Assembly (NCBI GenBank): GCA_003136655.1
Contig: PLFC01000131.1
Span: forward strand, 16,299 to 54,821
Source: Vulcanimicrobiota bacterium
GTDB taxonomy: Bacteria; Vulcanimicrobiota; Vulcanimicrobiia; Vulcanimicrobiales; Vulcanimicrobiaceae
Length of the DNA: 38,523 nucleotides
Reading direction: 5' to 3'
Numbering within the stretch: position 1 is the stretch's first letter; each line of letters starts with the position of its first letter. Positions 22,110 to 30,026 of the stretch are shown here, piece after piece. The notes beneath the pieces were generated by a model that was not told the origin of the DNA, did no database searches, and worked only from the letters and a program-made list of their open reading frames with translations. The position numbers were made by a program, and so were the translations under genes.

Positions 22110-22687
22110 TGAGTTTTGAACATAACCTTTTCCACGACCTCGGCCGGGTCGCCGTGGCTTTCAGCGCCGGCAAGCGCTTCGGCCGCGGACGCCACGGCCG
22201 GGATTTCGGCGTGTGGGGTCCGCCTCCGGGCGCCGGTTGGCCGGGCGAGCGCCGCACCCGGCGGGGCGACGTCAAGTACGCCATCCTCGAAGTGCTGGCC
22301 GAACAGCCGCGCCACGGCTACGACGTGATCCGTGCGCTCGAAGAGCGCCGCTCCGGGATTCGCCCGAGCGCCGGATCGATCTATCCCACCCTGCAACTGC
22401 TCGAAGACGAAGGCTGCGTCACCTCGGAATCCGTCGACGGCAAGCGCGTCTACACGATCACCGATGCCGGCCGGACGCTCTTGGCGCAGCGCCCCGTCGA
22501 AGCGACCGATGAAGACGACGAACACCATGCCGGCCGCCACGAACTGCGCGAATCTGCCTTTCGCCTCGGCGCCGCGGTGTGGCAGGCTGCGCGCGACGGG
22601 GAACCCGGCGCGCTGACCAAGGTGCGCGAGATCCTCGACCGCGCGCGTCGCGAAGTCTACGCGATCTTGGGCGGCGACTCGCTCTGA
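22109..22687 (+). CDS. PadR family transcriptional regulator with N-terminal extension
   Basis: This protein has 192 aa. A Gly/Arg/His-rich extension of about 50 residues (GKRFGRGRHGRDFGVWGPPP) precedes a PadR winged helix: RGDVKYAILEVLAEQPRHGYDVIRAL, then SAGSIYPTLQLLEDEGCVTSE, and RVYTITDAGRTLL. The C-terminal helical part includes DDEHHAGRHELRE, which could bind metal. ATG 22109 lies 8 nt after the -10 box. It overlaps the next gene by one base (TGATG). Confidence 0.92.
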   Translation: MSFEHNLFHDLGRVAVAFSAGKRFGRGRHGRDFGVWGPPPGAGWPGERRTRRGDVKYAILEVLAEQPRHGYDVIRALEERRSGIRPSAGSIYPTLQLLEDEGCVTSESVDGKRVYTITDAGRTLLAQRPVEATDEDDEHHAGRHELRESAFRLGAAVWQAARDGEPGALTKVREILDRARREVYAILGGDSL

Positions 22688-23025
22688 TGCTCGCCGTGCG
22701 CTGCGTGTCGCCGCGCGTCGCCGCCGACGCCGAACTGCTGGCCTGCGTGCGCCGCACCACGGCCGACGTCGACGCCCTGGTGGCCGACGCGGCGGGCGCC
22801 GATGCCGCCGGCCTCGCCGCGCTGCGCACGCGCATTACGTTCGCGTGCCGGCGCGCGATCTTGCACCCTGGGGGAGCGGAGCGCGACCGCGCTTGGCGCG
22901 AGTTGTGCCGCGGCATCGCCGCGCTGCTCGACTTCGCGCCGCGCGCGACCGCCGGCGAACCGGCTGCGCCCGCACGGTCGCGCTTGCGCGCATTGCTGCG
23001 CGAGAATGAGGATTTGCTGGTTTAG
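22687..23025 (+). CDS. Hypothetical protein coupled to padR, 112 aa
   Basis: ATG 22687 shares its A with the padR TGA stop. The protein is soluble, helical and rich in Ala and Arg, with four cysteines spread along it (VRCVSPRV, LACVRR, FACRRAI, RELCRGI). Motifs include TTADVDALVADAAGAD and GIAALLDFAPR. No family is recognised. The coupling suggests a partner of the PadR regulator. It converges on the YkgJ-like gene with a 4-bp overlap. Confidence 0.65.
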   Translation: MLAVRCVSPRVAADAELLACVRRTTADVDALVADAAGADAAGLAALRTRITFACRRAILHPGGAERDRAWRELCRGIAALLDFAPRATAGEPAAPARSRLRALLRENEDLLV

Positions 23026-23729
23026 CGCCGATTGCGACTCGTAGGCAACACCGGCCGCCGTTTGGGTCCGAACGGCGAACCGGGCTCGAAGGCGCGATTG
23101 CGCTTGAGGGATTCGTCGACGTCGGAACAGCCGATCGGCGTGAACGCGCCGCAGTCGTGCGGTCGCGACGTGTAGATGCCGCAATAGTAGCGGCCGCTGC
23201 CGCTGCCCTTGAGGAAGATGCACTTGTCGGTGATGTCATCGCCGACCTTACGCAGATACCCCACGATGTAGCCGTCGGCCGAAGGCCGCTGGACCACGTA
23301 ATTCTCGAGTGCCTCGGCGTACGGAATCGCGAAGTGGTCGGCAATGCGTTGCACGTCGGCCTTCGAAACGAACGGCTCGTAGCCGCTGCAGCACTCGGCG
23401 CAGCCGGGTGGGCAGGCCAAATTGTCGGGCAGGTCGCGCAGATGTTTGCGCGCGAGATCGATCACCGCGCCGATCGCTTTCACGAACTCGGGGTCGTCGT
23501 TGTATTTATACGACCATTCCTTGTGCGAGACTTCGTTGACGTTATAGCGGTGCGTCGTCTTCTCGTTGTAGGTGATCGTCACGTGCTCTTCGGTGATCTC
23601 GATGTTCGTCACGTGTTCCATCGGCGCGAGGTCGAGCTGCCCGATTTCGGTCGGTTGCCCGGTACGCCGCGTGAACGAACGGAGTTCTTTGAGCGCCGCG
23701 TGTGAGATGAGGTCGATCGGCTCGTTCAT
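23022..23729 (-). CDS. YkgJ-family cysteine cluster protein
   Basis: This 235-aa protein has the zinc/iron-chelating YkgJ domain: CPPGCAECCSGYEPFV (Cx3Cx2CC) followed by VSKADVQRIADHF, and later KCIFLKGSGSGRYYCGIYTSRPHDCGAF. This gives eight or more metal-binding cysteines. The N-terminal 100 residues are a separate domain with EITEEHVTITYNEKTTHRYN. ATG 23729 is chosen because AGGAA lies 8 nt upstream and the frame before it is low-complexity. Family function is unknown beyond metal binding. Confidence 0.85.
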   Translation of the reverse strand: MNEPIDLISHAALKELRSFTRRTGQPTEIGQLDLAPMEHVTNIEITEEHVTITYNEKTTHRYNVNEVSHKEWSYKYNDDPEFVKAIGAVIDLARKHLRDLPDNLACPPGCAECCSGYEPFVSKADVQRIADHFAIPYAEALENYVVQRPSADGYIVGYLRKVGDDITDKCIFLKGSGSGRYYCGIYTSRPHDCGAFTPIGCSDVDESLKRNRAFEPGSPFGPKRRPVLPTSRNRR

Positions 23730-23788
23730 GGGGGCGTTCCTTCGCCGTGCGGGCGGGCCGCGCCCGGCGGCGTGCTGAAGGAAGAAGT

Positions 23789-24349
23789 ATGCCGACTCAT
23801 GCGCGCCGCGCGGCGCTCCTGTCGATCCTGGGACTCTTTGCTTTACCCCGGCCCGCTCCGGCCGCAACCGGCGATCAGGCGTTGCGCGACCATCTCTTCG
23901 CGGCCTACGCCAAGATAACGTCGTACAGACTCGCCGTGCTGGGCTCCGTGCGCTCCAACGGCTTCTTCCTCGCGCCCGACCGGTATAAGGTCACGACGGT
24001 TTTCGGCGGGAAGGCGACCAAGACGATCTTCATCGGCAGCGACTACTGGATCTTCGGCGACGGCAAGTGGCAGAAGTCGGACGCACCCTCCGACAACCTC
24101 TACGTCGACATCTCTGGGCTCTTACGCGACGCCAAGGCCACCAACTCGCCCATCGAACGCCGGCCCGACATCGTGCGCGACGGCAAGAGGCTCGGCCAGT
24201 TCGCCTATACGTTCAAGAAGGACGGCACCGAGGAGACGTGCGACTTCGATCCGCAGACGTACCTCGCGCAGCGCTGTAAGGCCGAGGACCTGACCATCCT
24301 CTACTCCGATTACAACGGCGTGCACGACACGATCGAACGCCCGCGGTAG
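23789..24349 (+). CDS. Exported LolA/sorting-like protein
   Basis: This 186-aa protein has a signal peptide ending near APAA (about residue 26). The mature domain is a half-barrel type (AYAKITSYRLAVLGSVRSNG, DRYKVTTVFGGKATKTIFIGSDYWIFGDGKWQKSD). This resembles LolA/LppX-like or DUF2092-like lipid-carrier folds. ATG 23789 has AAGGAAG upstream. It is divergent from the YkgJ gene (60 bp) and ends 3 bp before the convergent amidohydrolase. The ligand is unknown. Confidence 0.7.
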   Translation: MPTHARRAALLSILGLFALPRPAPAATGDQALRDHLFAAYAKITSYRLAVLGSVRSNGFFLAPDRYKVTTVFGGKATKTIFIGSDYWIFGDGKWQKSDAPSDNLYVDISGLLRDAKATNSPIERRPDIVRDGKRLGQFAYTFKKDGTEETCDFDPQTYLAQRCKAEDLTILYSDYNGVHDTIERPR

Positions 24350-24352
24350 AAC

Positions 24353-25531
24353 CTACGGCGCGTGCGCGCCCGCGTCGAGCCCGAGGGCGGTCATGATGCG
24401 CACGCCGGTTTCGAGCGCGCGTTCGTCGATGTTGAAGCGGCCGTGGTGGTGCGGAAAAGCGCTGTCGGGGTCGCCCATGCAGCCCAGCACGAAGTACGTG
24501 GCCGGCACCTTTTCGGCGAAGAACGAGAAGTCTTCGGCACCCATGTGCTTTTCCGACGTCAAGACGCGATCGTCGCCGAACTCGGCCTCGGCCAGCGCGC
24601 GCACGTACGCCGTCTGTTCGGCATCGTTGCTGGTGACCGGGTAGCGCCACAGATAGTCGAAGGTGTACGAGGCGCCGGCCGCTTCGCAGACGCCGCGCAG
24701 CACGCGCTCGATGCGCTCGGCCATCTTCGAACGCACCTCGCCGTTGAAGGCGCGGACCGTGCCGAGCAGCGTTGCGACGCTGGGAATCACGTTGTGCGTG
24801 GTGCCCGCGTGGATCGCGCCGATCGTAACGACCGCCGGCTCGAGCGGATCGATCTGCCTGCTCACCACCTTCTGCACCGAGGCGACGAATTCGGCCGCCA
24901 CCAGCACCGGATCGACGGAGAGATGCGGCGCCGCGCCGTGACCGCCGAAGCCTTGAATCGTGATCTCGATCGAATCGCTCGACGCGTAAAATGGACCTTC
25001 GCGAAAACCGAGTAATCCCGTCGGCATCAGCGAGAAGAGGTGGAGTCCGTAGGCGCGCTCTACGCCGAAACGCTCGAGCATGCCCTCCTCGACCATCGCT
25101 TGCGCGCCGCCGCGGCCTTCTTCGGCGGGCTGAAAGCAGAGGACGAGCGTGCCCGAGACGTCGGCCGCGCGCGCGGCGAGCAGTTCGGCCGCGCCGAGCA
25201 GCATGGCGACGTGCCCGTCGTGACCGCACGCGTGCATCTTGCCCGTGATCCGCGACTTATAGGCGACCTCGTTTTCCTCGGGTAACGGCAGCGCGTCCAT
25301 GTCGGCGCGCAGCATGATCGTTTTGCCCGGTTTGCCGCCCTCGAGCACGCCGACCACGCCGGTAACGGCGATGCCCTCGTGTACGTCGTAGCCCAAACGG
25401 CGCAGGCGCTCGGCGACGATCGCGGCCGTGCGCGTCTCCTCGAAACCGAGTTCGGGATGTTCGTGCAGGTCGCGGCGGATCGCCACGACCTCGTCGAGCA
25501 GGCGTTGCGGGACGTCGAGCGTGAGCGGCAT
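24353..25531 (-). CDS. M20-family amidohydrolase (N-acyl-amino acid/hippurate hydrolase-like)
   Basis: This 392-aa cytoplasmic dimetal enzyme cleaves N-acyl bonds of amino acids or peptides. The family motifs are HPELGFEE (25-32), RADMDALPLPEE (75-86), the metal site HACGHDGH (100-107: Cys102, His104) and FQPAEEGRGGA with the general base Glu137/Glu138. They continue with GGHGAAPHLSVDP, IHAGTTHNVIPS in the lid domain, and HMGAEDFSFF near the C-terminus. It starts at ATG 25531, divergent from the ROK kinase by 80 bp. The substrate cannot be told. Confidence 0.9.
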   Translation of the reverse strand: MPLTLDVPQRLLDEVVAIRRDLHEHPELGFEETRTAAIVAERLRRLGYDVHEGIAVTGVVGVLEGGKPGKTIMLRADMDALPLPEENEVAYKSRITGKMHACGHDGHVAMLLGAAELLAARAADVSGTLVLCFQPAEEGRGGAQAMVEEGMLERFGVERAYGLHLFSLMPTGLLGFREGPFYASSDSIEITIQGFGGHGAAPHLSVDPVLVAAEFVASVQKVVSRQIDPLEPAVVTIGAIHAGTTHNVIPSVATLLGTVRAFNGEVRSKMAERIERVLRGVCEAAGASYTFDYLWRYPVTSNDAEQTAYVRALAEAEFGDDRVLTSEKHMGAEDFSFFAEKVPATYFVLGCMGDPDSAFPHHHGRFNIDERALETGVRIMTALGLDAGAHAP

Positions 25532-25611
25532 GCGAGCGCTTCTTCCGTTCCGGAGCGGGCGCTCCCGCCGCCGCGCGAGGTTGAGGCCGACGGAGGCAGA
25601 AGCCGCACCGC

Positions 25612-26574
25612 ATGCCTGATGCCATCGGAATCGACCTGGGCGGCTCGCACGTCATGGCCGCAGTGGTCGACGATGCCGGGAAGATAACGCTTCGCGCCGA
25701 GCTGGATCTCGAAGATCAAAGCTTCGAAGCGGTCGTCGAGGCGATCGGCACGGTCACCGATCAAGTCTTGGCACAGGTGAAGAAATCGGATATCGCCGCG
25801 GTCGGCGTAGGCGCGCCGGGAAACGTCGAGTTGAGCACCGGCACGATCGCCTATTCGCCGAATCTGCACTGGGCCGACAAGCCGCTCGGGGCGGCGCTCG
25901 GGAAACGGATCGGCCTGCACGTGCACGTGGCCAACGACGCGCGCTGCGCAACTATCGGCGAGCATCGTTTCGGCATCGGCGCAGGCAGCACCGACTTTGT
26001 GTTGCTGACGCTCGGCACGGGCATCGGCGGCGGCATCGTGTCGAGCGGCGTGCTCGCCATCGGTCACGGCGCGGGCGCCGGTGAAGTCGGCCACCATCAA
26101 ATCCGCGCGACCGACGGTTTCCAGTGTAACTGCGGCAAGACCGGCTGCTTCGAAGCGCAAGCCTCGGGCACCGGACTCATTCGCCAAGCGCTGGCGCTGG
26201 CGCCGTCGTTCCCGCGCAGCACGCTGGTGCCTTCGAACGTGCAGAAGCGCGGCTCGAAATCGATCCGCAAAGCCGCGCAGGCCGGCGACCCGCATGCGCT
26301 CGCGGCATGGGAGCGGTTCGTCGACGACCTCGCGCGCGGCTTGGCCAACGTCATCGCATTCGTGAATCCCGAAATCATCGCGCTCGGCGGCGGCGTTTCG
26401 TCGGCGGGCGATTTCTTGCTGACGCCGCTGCGTCCGAAGGTGGACATCTTGACGACCATGGCCCCGCGCGGCTCCACGCGCATCGAGATCGCCGAACTCG
26501 GCAACGATGCGGGCGCAATCGGCGCCGCCGAAATGGCCCGGCGCGGCGGCCTGATCGCGGCGGTGCGCACGTGA
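25612..26574 (+). CDS. ROK-family sugar kinase (glucokinase-like)
   Basis: This 320-aa kinase phosphorylates a hexose with ATP. The first phosphate loop is IGIDLGGSH (5-13) and the catalytic base is Asp109 in VHVANDARC. The second loop is LTLGTGIGGG (132-141), GEVGHH at 157-162 binds sugar, and the ROK zinc motif CNCGKTGCFEA occupies 172-182. ALGGGVSSAGD near the C-terminus closes the ATP site. No HTH domain is present, so it is an enzyme rather than a repressor. GGAGG lies about 15 nt before the ATG. It overlaps the SDR by GTGA. Confidence 0.92.
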   Translation: MPDAIGIDLGGSHVMAAVVDDAGKITLRAELDLEDQSFEAVVEAIGTVTDQVLAQVKKSDIAAVGVGAPGNVELSTGTIAYSPNLHWADKPLGAALGKRIGLHVHVANDARCATIGEHRFGIGAGSTDFVLLTLGTGIGGGIVSSGVLAIGHGAGAGEVGHHQIRATDGFQCNCGKTGCFEAQASGTGLIRQALALAPSFPRSTLVPSNVQKRGSKSIRKAAQAGDPHALAAWERFVDDLARGLANVIAFVNPEIIALGGGVSSAGDFLLTPLRPKVDILTTMAPRGSTRIEIAELGNDAGAIGAAEMARRGGLIAAVRT

Positions 26575-27368
26575 ACGGCGAGGTTGCGCCCAAGCGCTAC
26601 GCGCTGGTTACCGGAGCCTCGACCGGCATCGGCCGCGCCTTCGCAGCGCTCTTCGCCGCCGACGGCTGGATACCGATTCTGGTCGCCCGCAACGAGCAAC
26701 GCCTGCGCGCCGTCGCCGACGCGTTCAAGGCCGACCACACGATCGACGCGCCGGTCATCGCACTCGACCTCGGCGTGCCCGACGCAGCGCAAAAACTCTT
26801 CGACGAAGTCAACGCCCGCGGCCTCGAAGTCGAAGCCCTGATCAACAACGCCGGTTTCGCGACCTACGGCAAGTTCGCCGAAACATCGCTCGCCGACGAG
26901 ACCGAAGAGATCAATCTCAATATCCTCACCCTCACGCAACTCACCAAGCTCTTTTTGCAGCAGATGATCGCCCGCGGCAGCGGCAAAATCTGCAACGTCG
27001 CGTCGACCGCGGCGTTTCAGCCCGGCCCGATGATGGCGGTATACTGCGCGACCAAAGCCTACGTGCTGTCGTTCAGCGAAGCGATCTCGAACGAAGTGCG
27101 AGGCACGGGCGTAACCGTAACGTGCTTCTGCCCCGGCGCGACGGAATCCAACTTCCAAGAACGCGCGCGCATGGAAGAATCGGCGCTCGTGAAGGGCCGC
27201 AAGATGCCCGACGCCGTCAGCGTCGCCGCAGCCGGCTACGCAGCGATGATGGCCGGCAAACGCTTGGAGATCCCCGGCGCCGTCAATCGCGTCGGCGCGT
27301 TCTTGCCCCGCGTTATCCCGCGCGGCCTCGTCTTGGCGGCCGGACGCAAGATACTCGACCGCACATAG
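26571..27368 (+). CDS. Short-chain dehydrogenase/reductase
   Basis: This 265-aa classical SDR has cofactor motif TGASTGIG (14-21), DLGVP after strand 3, NNAG (92-95), and the catalytic set Ser145, Tyr158 and Lys162 in NVASTAAFQPG and YCATKAY. An Arg at 40 (LVARNEQRL) favours NADP(H). The C-terminus (NRVGAFLPRVIPRGLVLAAGRKIL) is amphipathic, as in acyl/lipid SDRs of the DltE/YdfG type. GTG 26571 overlaps the kinase stop, so the two are coupled. Confidence 0.9.
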   Translation: MNGEVAPKRYALVTGASTGIGRAFAALFAADGWIPILVARNEQRLRAVADAFKADHTIDAPVIALDLGVPDAAQKLFDEVNARGLEVEALINNAGFATYGKFAETSLADETEEINLNILTLTQLTKLFLQQMIARGSGKICNVASTAAFQPGPMMAVYCATKAYVLSFSEAISNEVRGTGVTVTCFCPGATESNFQERARMEESALVKGRKMPDAVSVAAAGYAAMMAGKRLEIPGAVNRVGAFLPRVIPRGLVLAAGRKILDRT

Positions 27369-27424
27369 CGGCGGTCGCTGTTTGTCGGCGGCCCGCAGCG
27401 GCAGACGCGACGGTGCAAGAGCCC

Positions 27425-28621
27425 TTAGAGTGCGGCGGCCTTCACAACGGGCGGCGGCGGAGCATCGCCCAGCACACCGCATGCGATGGAGCCGATCAGC
27501 TCCGCAATCCGCCGCGAAGAGCCACGGGGTGCCACGGTCGATTGATGTGCGCGCATCGTGTGTAGCCGTTCCTGACTGGAGACGATGCGGCGGACCGAGT
27601 GCACCACGTCGCTGGCGTTGAGTGCGACGACGCCGATCCCGTTGGTGCGAACGTAGTCGAGGTTGCCGCGTTCTTGGCCGGGGATGAAGTCGTAGACCAC
27701 GACCGGCACTTCGGCCACGCTGGCTTCTGCGATCGCGCCGGGACCGGCTTTGGTGACGAGCAGGTCGGCGGCGCGCATGAGTTCGGGCACGTTGTTGCAG
27801 TAGCCGAGGATCGTCATCGGCAGGGGCAGCGTCGGTGCGAGTTCTTCGAACTTTTGGCGCAGCGCGGCGTTGCGGCCGGTGACCACCACGAGGTGCAGCG
27901 GGAGGTTCGAGCGGGCCAGCGCGAGCGTGGTGGGCAGCAGTTTGCCGCCGCCTTCTCCGCCGGCCATCAGCAGCGCGATCGTCGCGTTCGTGGGAAGGCC
28001 GAGCTGCTTGCGCAGTTCGGCCTTGGTCTCGGAGACATCTTCGAACTTCGGATGCACCGGATGGCCGAGCTGGAAAATTCGCGATGAGGGAATGCCGCGT
28101 TCGCGGGCGCGTTCGTACACTTCGCGGGCGGGGACGACCACCGCGTCGACTTCGGGTACGAGCCAGCCTTCGTGCACGCGGCCGAGGTCGGTGATCACGG
28201 TCAGCACCGGCACGTGCATCAGGCCGGCGTCGGCGCGGGCGCGCAGCGCGGCGTGGTTGAGCAGCGGGTGCACCGAGACGATCACGTCGGGGCGGTACTC
28301 GAGGAAGAGGCTCTTGAGGCGTTCGCGATAGAGCGGCTCGCAGAAGCGGACGACGCTGCGGAAGCGGCGCTTACCGTTGGTGGCGTGGAAGAGCGCGCCG
28401 TAGAGCGGCGGAGCGAAACGCAGGGCCGCGCTATAAGCCGGACCCAGTTGCGAGAGCGGGAACGTGCAGTGGGCTGCGACGTCCTCGATACGGTGGGTGA
28501 GATGCAACGGCTCGCCGTGCGGCCCCAGTTCCACCTCGTCCAGGGCGGCGGCGATGGCATTGGCCGCGCTACGGTGCCCGCCTCCGGTGTCCGAGATGAG
28601 CAACAGGATGCGTTTGGTCAT
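27425..28621 (-). CDS. Diacylglycerol glycosyltransferase of the MGDG synthase/UgtP type (GT28)
   Basis: This 398-aa GT-B enzyme adds sugars to diacylglycerol at the inner face of the membrane. The N-terminal MGDG-synthase domain starts MTKRILLLISDTGGGHRSAA (His16 in the glycine loop). It continues with RPDVIVSVHPLLNHAA and VLTVITDLGRVHEGW. The nucleotide-sugar site has LLMAGGEGGGK, GYCNNVPELMRAADLLVTKAGPG, EASVAEVPVVVYDFIPGQERGN. ATG 28621 has AGAGG 5 nt upstream; TTG 28624 is an alternative. It lies 23 bp downstream of a hydroxylase-like gene, probably one operon for polar-lipid synthesis. Confidence 0.88.
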   Translation of the reverse strand: MTKRILLLISDTGGGHRSAANAIAAALDEVELGPHGEPLHLTHRIEDVAAHCTFPLSQLGPAYSAALRFAPPLYGALFHATNGKRRFRSVVRFCEPLYRERLKSLFLEYRPDVIVSVHPLLNHAALRARADAGLMHVPVLTVITDLGRVHEGWLVPEVDAVVVPAREVYERARERGIPSSRIFQLGHPVHPKFEDVSETKAELRKQLGLPTNATIALLMAGGEGGGKLLPTTLALARSNLPLHLVVVTGRNAALRQKFEELAPTLPLPMTILGYCNNVPELMRAADLLVTKAGPGAIAEASVAEVPVVVYDFIPGQERGNLDYVRTNGIGVVALNASDVVHSVRRIVSSQERLHTMRAHQSTVAPRGSSRRIAELIGSIACGVLGDAPPPPVVKAAAL

Positions 28622-28644
28622 CAAGCCTCTGCTACCGCGTCCGG

Positions 28645-29205
28645 TTACGCGCGTTGCGTCCCGCGCATCATCCGCAGGGCGCGAATGCGCTCCAGTCGTT
28701 TGAGGGCGGTGCGACGGCGGCGGCGGAAAGCGCGAACCGAGTTGAGCAGCGCCCTAGCCGGCGCGTCGTAGAAGCGGAACAAATCGCCGAACTCGACGTC
28801 GGGATCCTTGTGGTGCTCGTTGTGGTCCTCGGGCAGCACGATCTGCGTGACCTTGGCGAAGCGGACCAGCCACGCGGGGCTCTTCCAGCCGATCTCGCAG
28901 GTGTGGCGCCACCAGACGTGCATCTGACCCAGCAGCAGGCCCGTCAGCGCTCCGGCTGCGGACCACGGGCCGAGCGTGCAGAGCGCGCCGGCCAGAACGA
29001 TGTAGGGCAGCGCGCCGAGAAATCCGTCGAGCATGATCGCGGGATCGCGAGAGAGCACGGCGTGATCCCAATACGACCGCGAACGGTCGTGATGCGTTCG
29101 CAGGTGGAGCTTGCCCCAGATATGTTGCGGAACGTGATACAGAAACGTCGAGGCCAGGTCGCCAACCACGATGACGACGCCCAGAGCCACGAAGAACATC
29201 ACCAT
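28645..29205 (-). CDS. Fatty acid hydroxylase/sterol desaturase-superfamily membrane protein
   Basis: This 186-aa protein has about four membrane helices and several histidine clusters suited to a di-iron site: KLHLRTHHDRS (about 32-42), SYWDHAVL, QMHVWWRHTCEIGW, and EDHNEHHKDPDVEFGD. The order and HxxHH spacing match the fatty acid hydroxylase superfamily, though the protein is shorter than most members. It has a very basic C-terminus. GAGGGG ends 6 nt before ATG 29205. It probably hydroxylates a lipid with O2 and lies upstream of the glycolipid transferase. Confidence 0.7.
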   Translation of the reverse strand: MVMFFVALGVVIVVGDLASTFLYHVPQHIWGKLHLRTHHDRSRSYWDHAVLSRDPAIMLDGFLGALPYIVLAGALCTLGPWSAAGALTGLLLGQMHVWWRHTCEIGWKSPAWLVRFAKVTQIVLPEDHNEHHKDPDVEFGDLFRFYDAPARALLNSVRAFRRRRRTALKRLERIRALRMMRGTQRA

Positions 29206-29292
29206 GCCGAACCCCTCACTGGAGTTTCACACCTCTCGCCGGTCAACGGAGACACGAACCGACTCATTTTTGGGCTATGCGGAGGGAGTCAC

Positions 29293-30015
29293 CTGCCCCG
29301 GGCGGTGCTCGTCTGCCTGCTGGTCTCATTATCGGCATGTGCCGGACCATCCCATCATGGCTTGTACCCCGACCGGAGCCGTCCACGCGCCCTCCACCCT
29401 CATCGGGTGAAGATGCCGGTCGTGCGGACCGACGTGCTCGAGGCCGCGGCGCTGAGCTGGCACCTGCCGCTGGCCGTGCAGTCGCTCCGCCGAATGCGAC
29501 TTTTGTACGACGCGCCGGTCCCGGCCAAGCCCGCACTGGCCGTCACGCGGTCGATCCTGCGCAGCAACCCCTACCTGGACCCCCTCGAGGCGCTCCAACT
29601 CGCGAGCGCTTCCGTCCACCTGGCGCAGGGCCAGGGTCTGGACTACGGTTTCTTCGCCGCGACCTTGCTCCAGGAGTCGGCCTTCGAGCCGCGGGCGCTC
29701 TCGGCCGCCGGGGCCGTGGGAATCGCGCAGTTCACCCTCGACACGGCGAGCGACTACGGGGTCGACCCGTTCGACCCGCTCGATGCCATGCGCGGCTCCG
29801 CCCGGCTTCTCGGCGACTACGTACGCGCCTACCAGGGCGTCTACCCCGACCCGTACGCCACCACGCTAGCCGCCTACAATGCCGGTCCGGGCGCGGTCGA
29901 GCACTACGGCGGCGTGCCGCCGTATCCGGAGACCAAGGAGTACATCGCGCTGGTCTACGACCGTTGGGGACGGATCGTGCGCGACGCAACGGGTGCAGGC
30001 GCGTGGATTCAATAA
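29293..30015 (+). CDS. Lytic transglycosylase lipoprotein (SLT domain)
   Basis: This 240-aa murein-cleaving enzyme is probably lipid-anchored. The signal is MPRAVLVCLLVSLSAC with lipobox LSAC (Cys16). The SLT domain has the catalytic Glu128 in LLQESAFEPRALS, then AAGAVGIAQFTLDTASDYGVDP, and AAYNAGPGAVEHYGG and ETKEYI. No ATG, GTG or TTG fits well. CTG 29293 has GGAGGG 6 nt upstream and gives a proper basic n-region; GTG 29305 would remove it. I prefer the CTG start with moderate confidence. It precedes the S9 peptidase by 11 bp. Confidence 0.82.
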   Translation: MPRAVLVCLLVSLSACAGPSHHGLYPDRSRPRALHPHRVKMPVVRTDVLEAAALSWHLPLAVQSLRRMRLLYDAPVPAKPALAVTRSILRSNPYLDPLEALQLASASVHLAQGQGLDYGFFAATLLQESAFEPRALSAAGAVGIAQFTLDTASDYGVDPFDPLDAMRGSARLLGDYVRAYQGVYPDPYATTLAAYNAGPGAVEHYGGVPPYPETKEYIALVYDRWGRIVRDATGAGAWIQ

Positions 30016-30026
30016 AACTGCGCGCA

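Noticed and set aside
29277-30026. In-frame upstream extension of the S9 peptidase to 913 codons
   Set aside because: The extension overlaps the transglycosylase gene in another frame and has low-complexity Arg/Pro content. The peptidase fold begins at ATG 30027.
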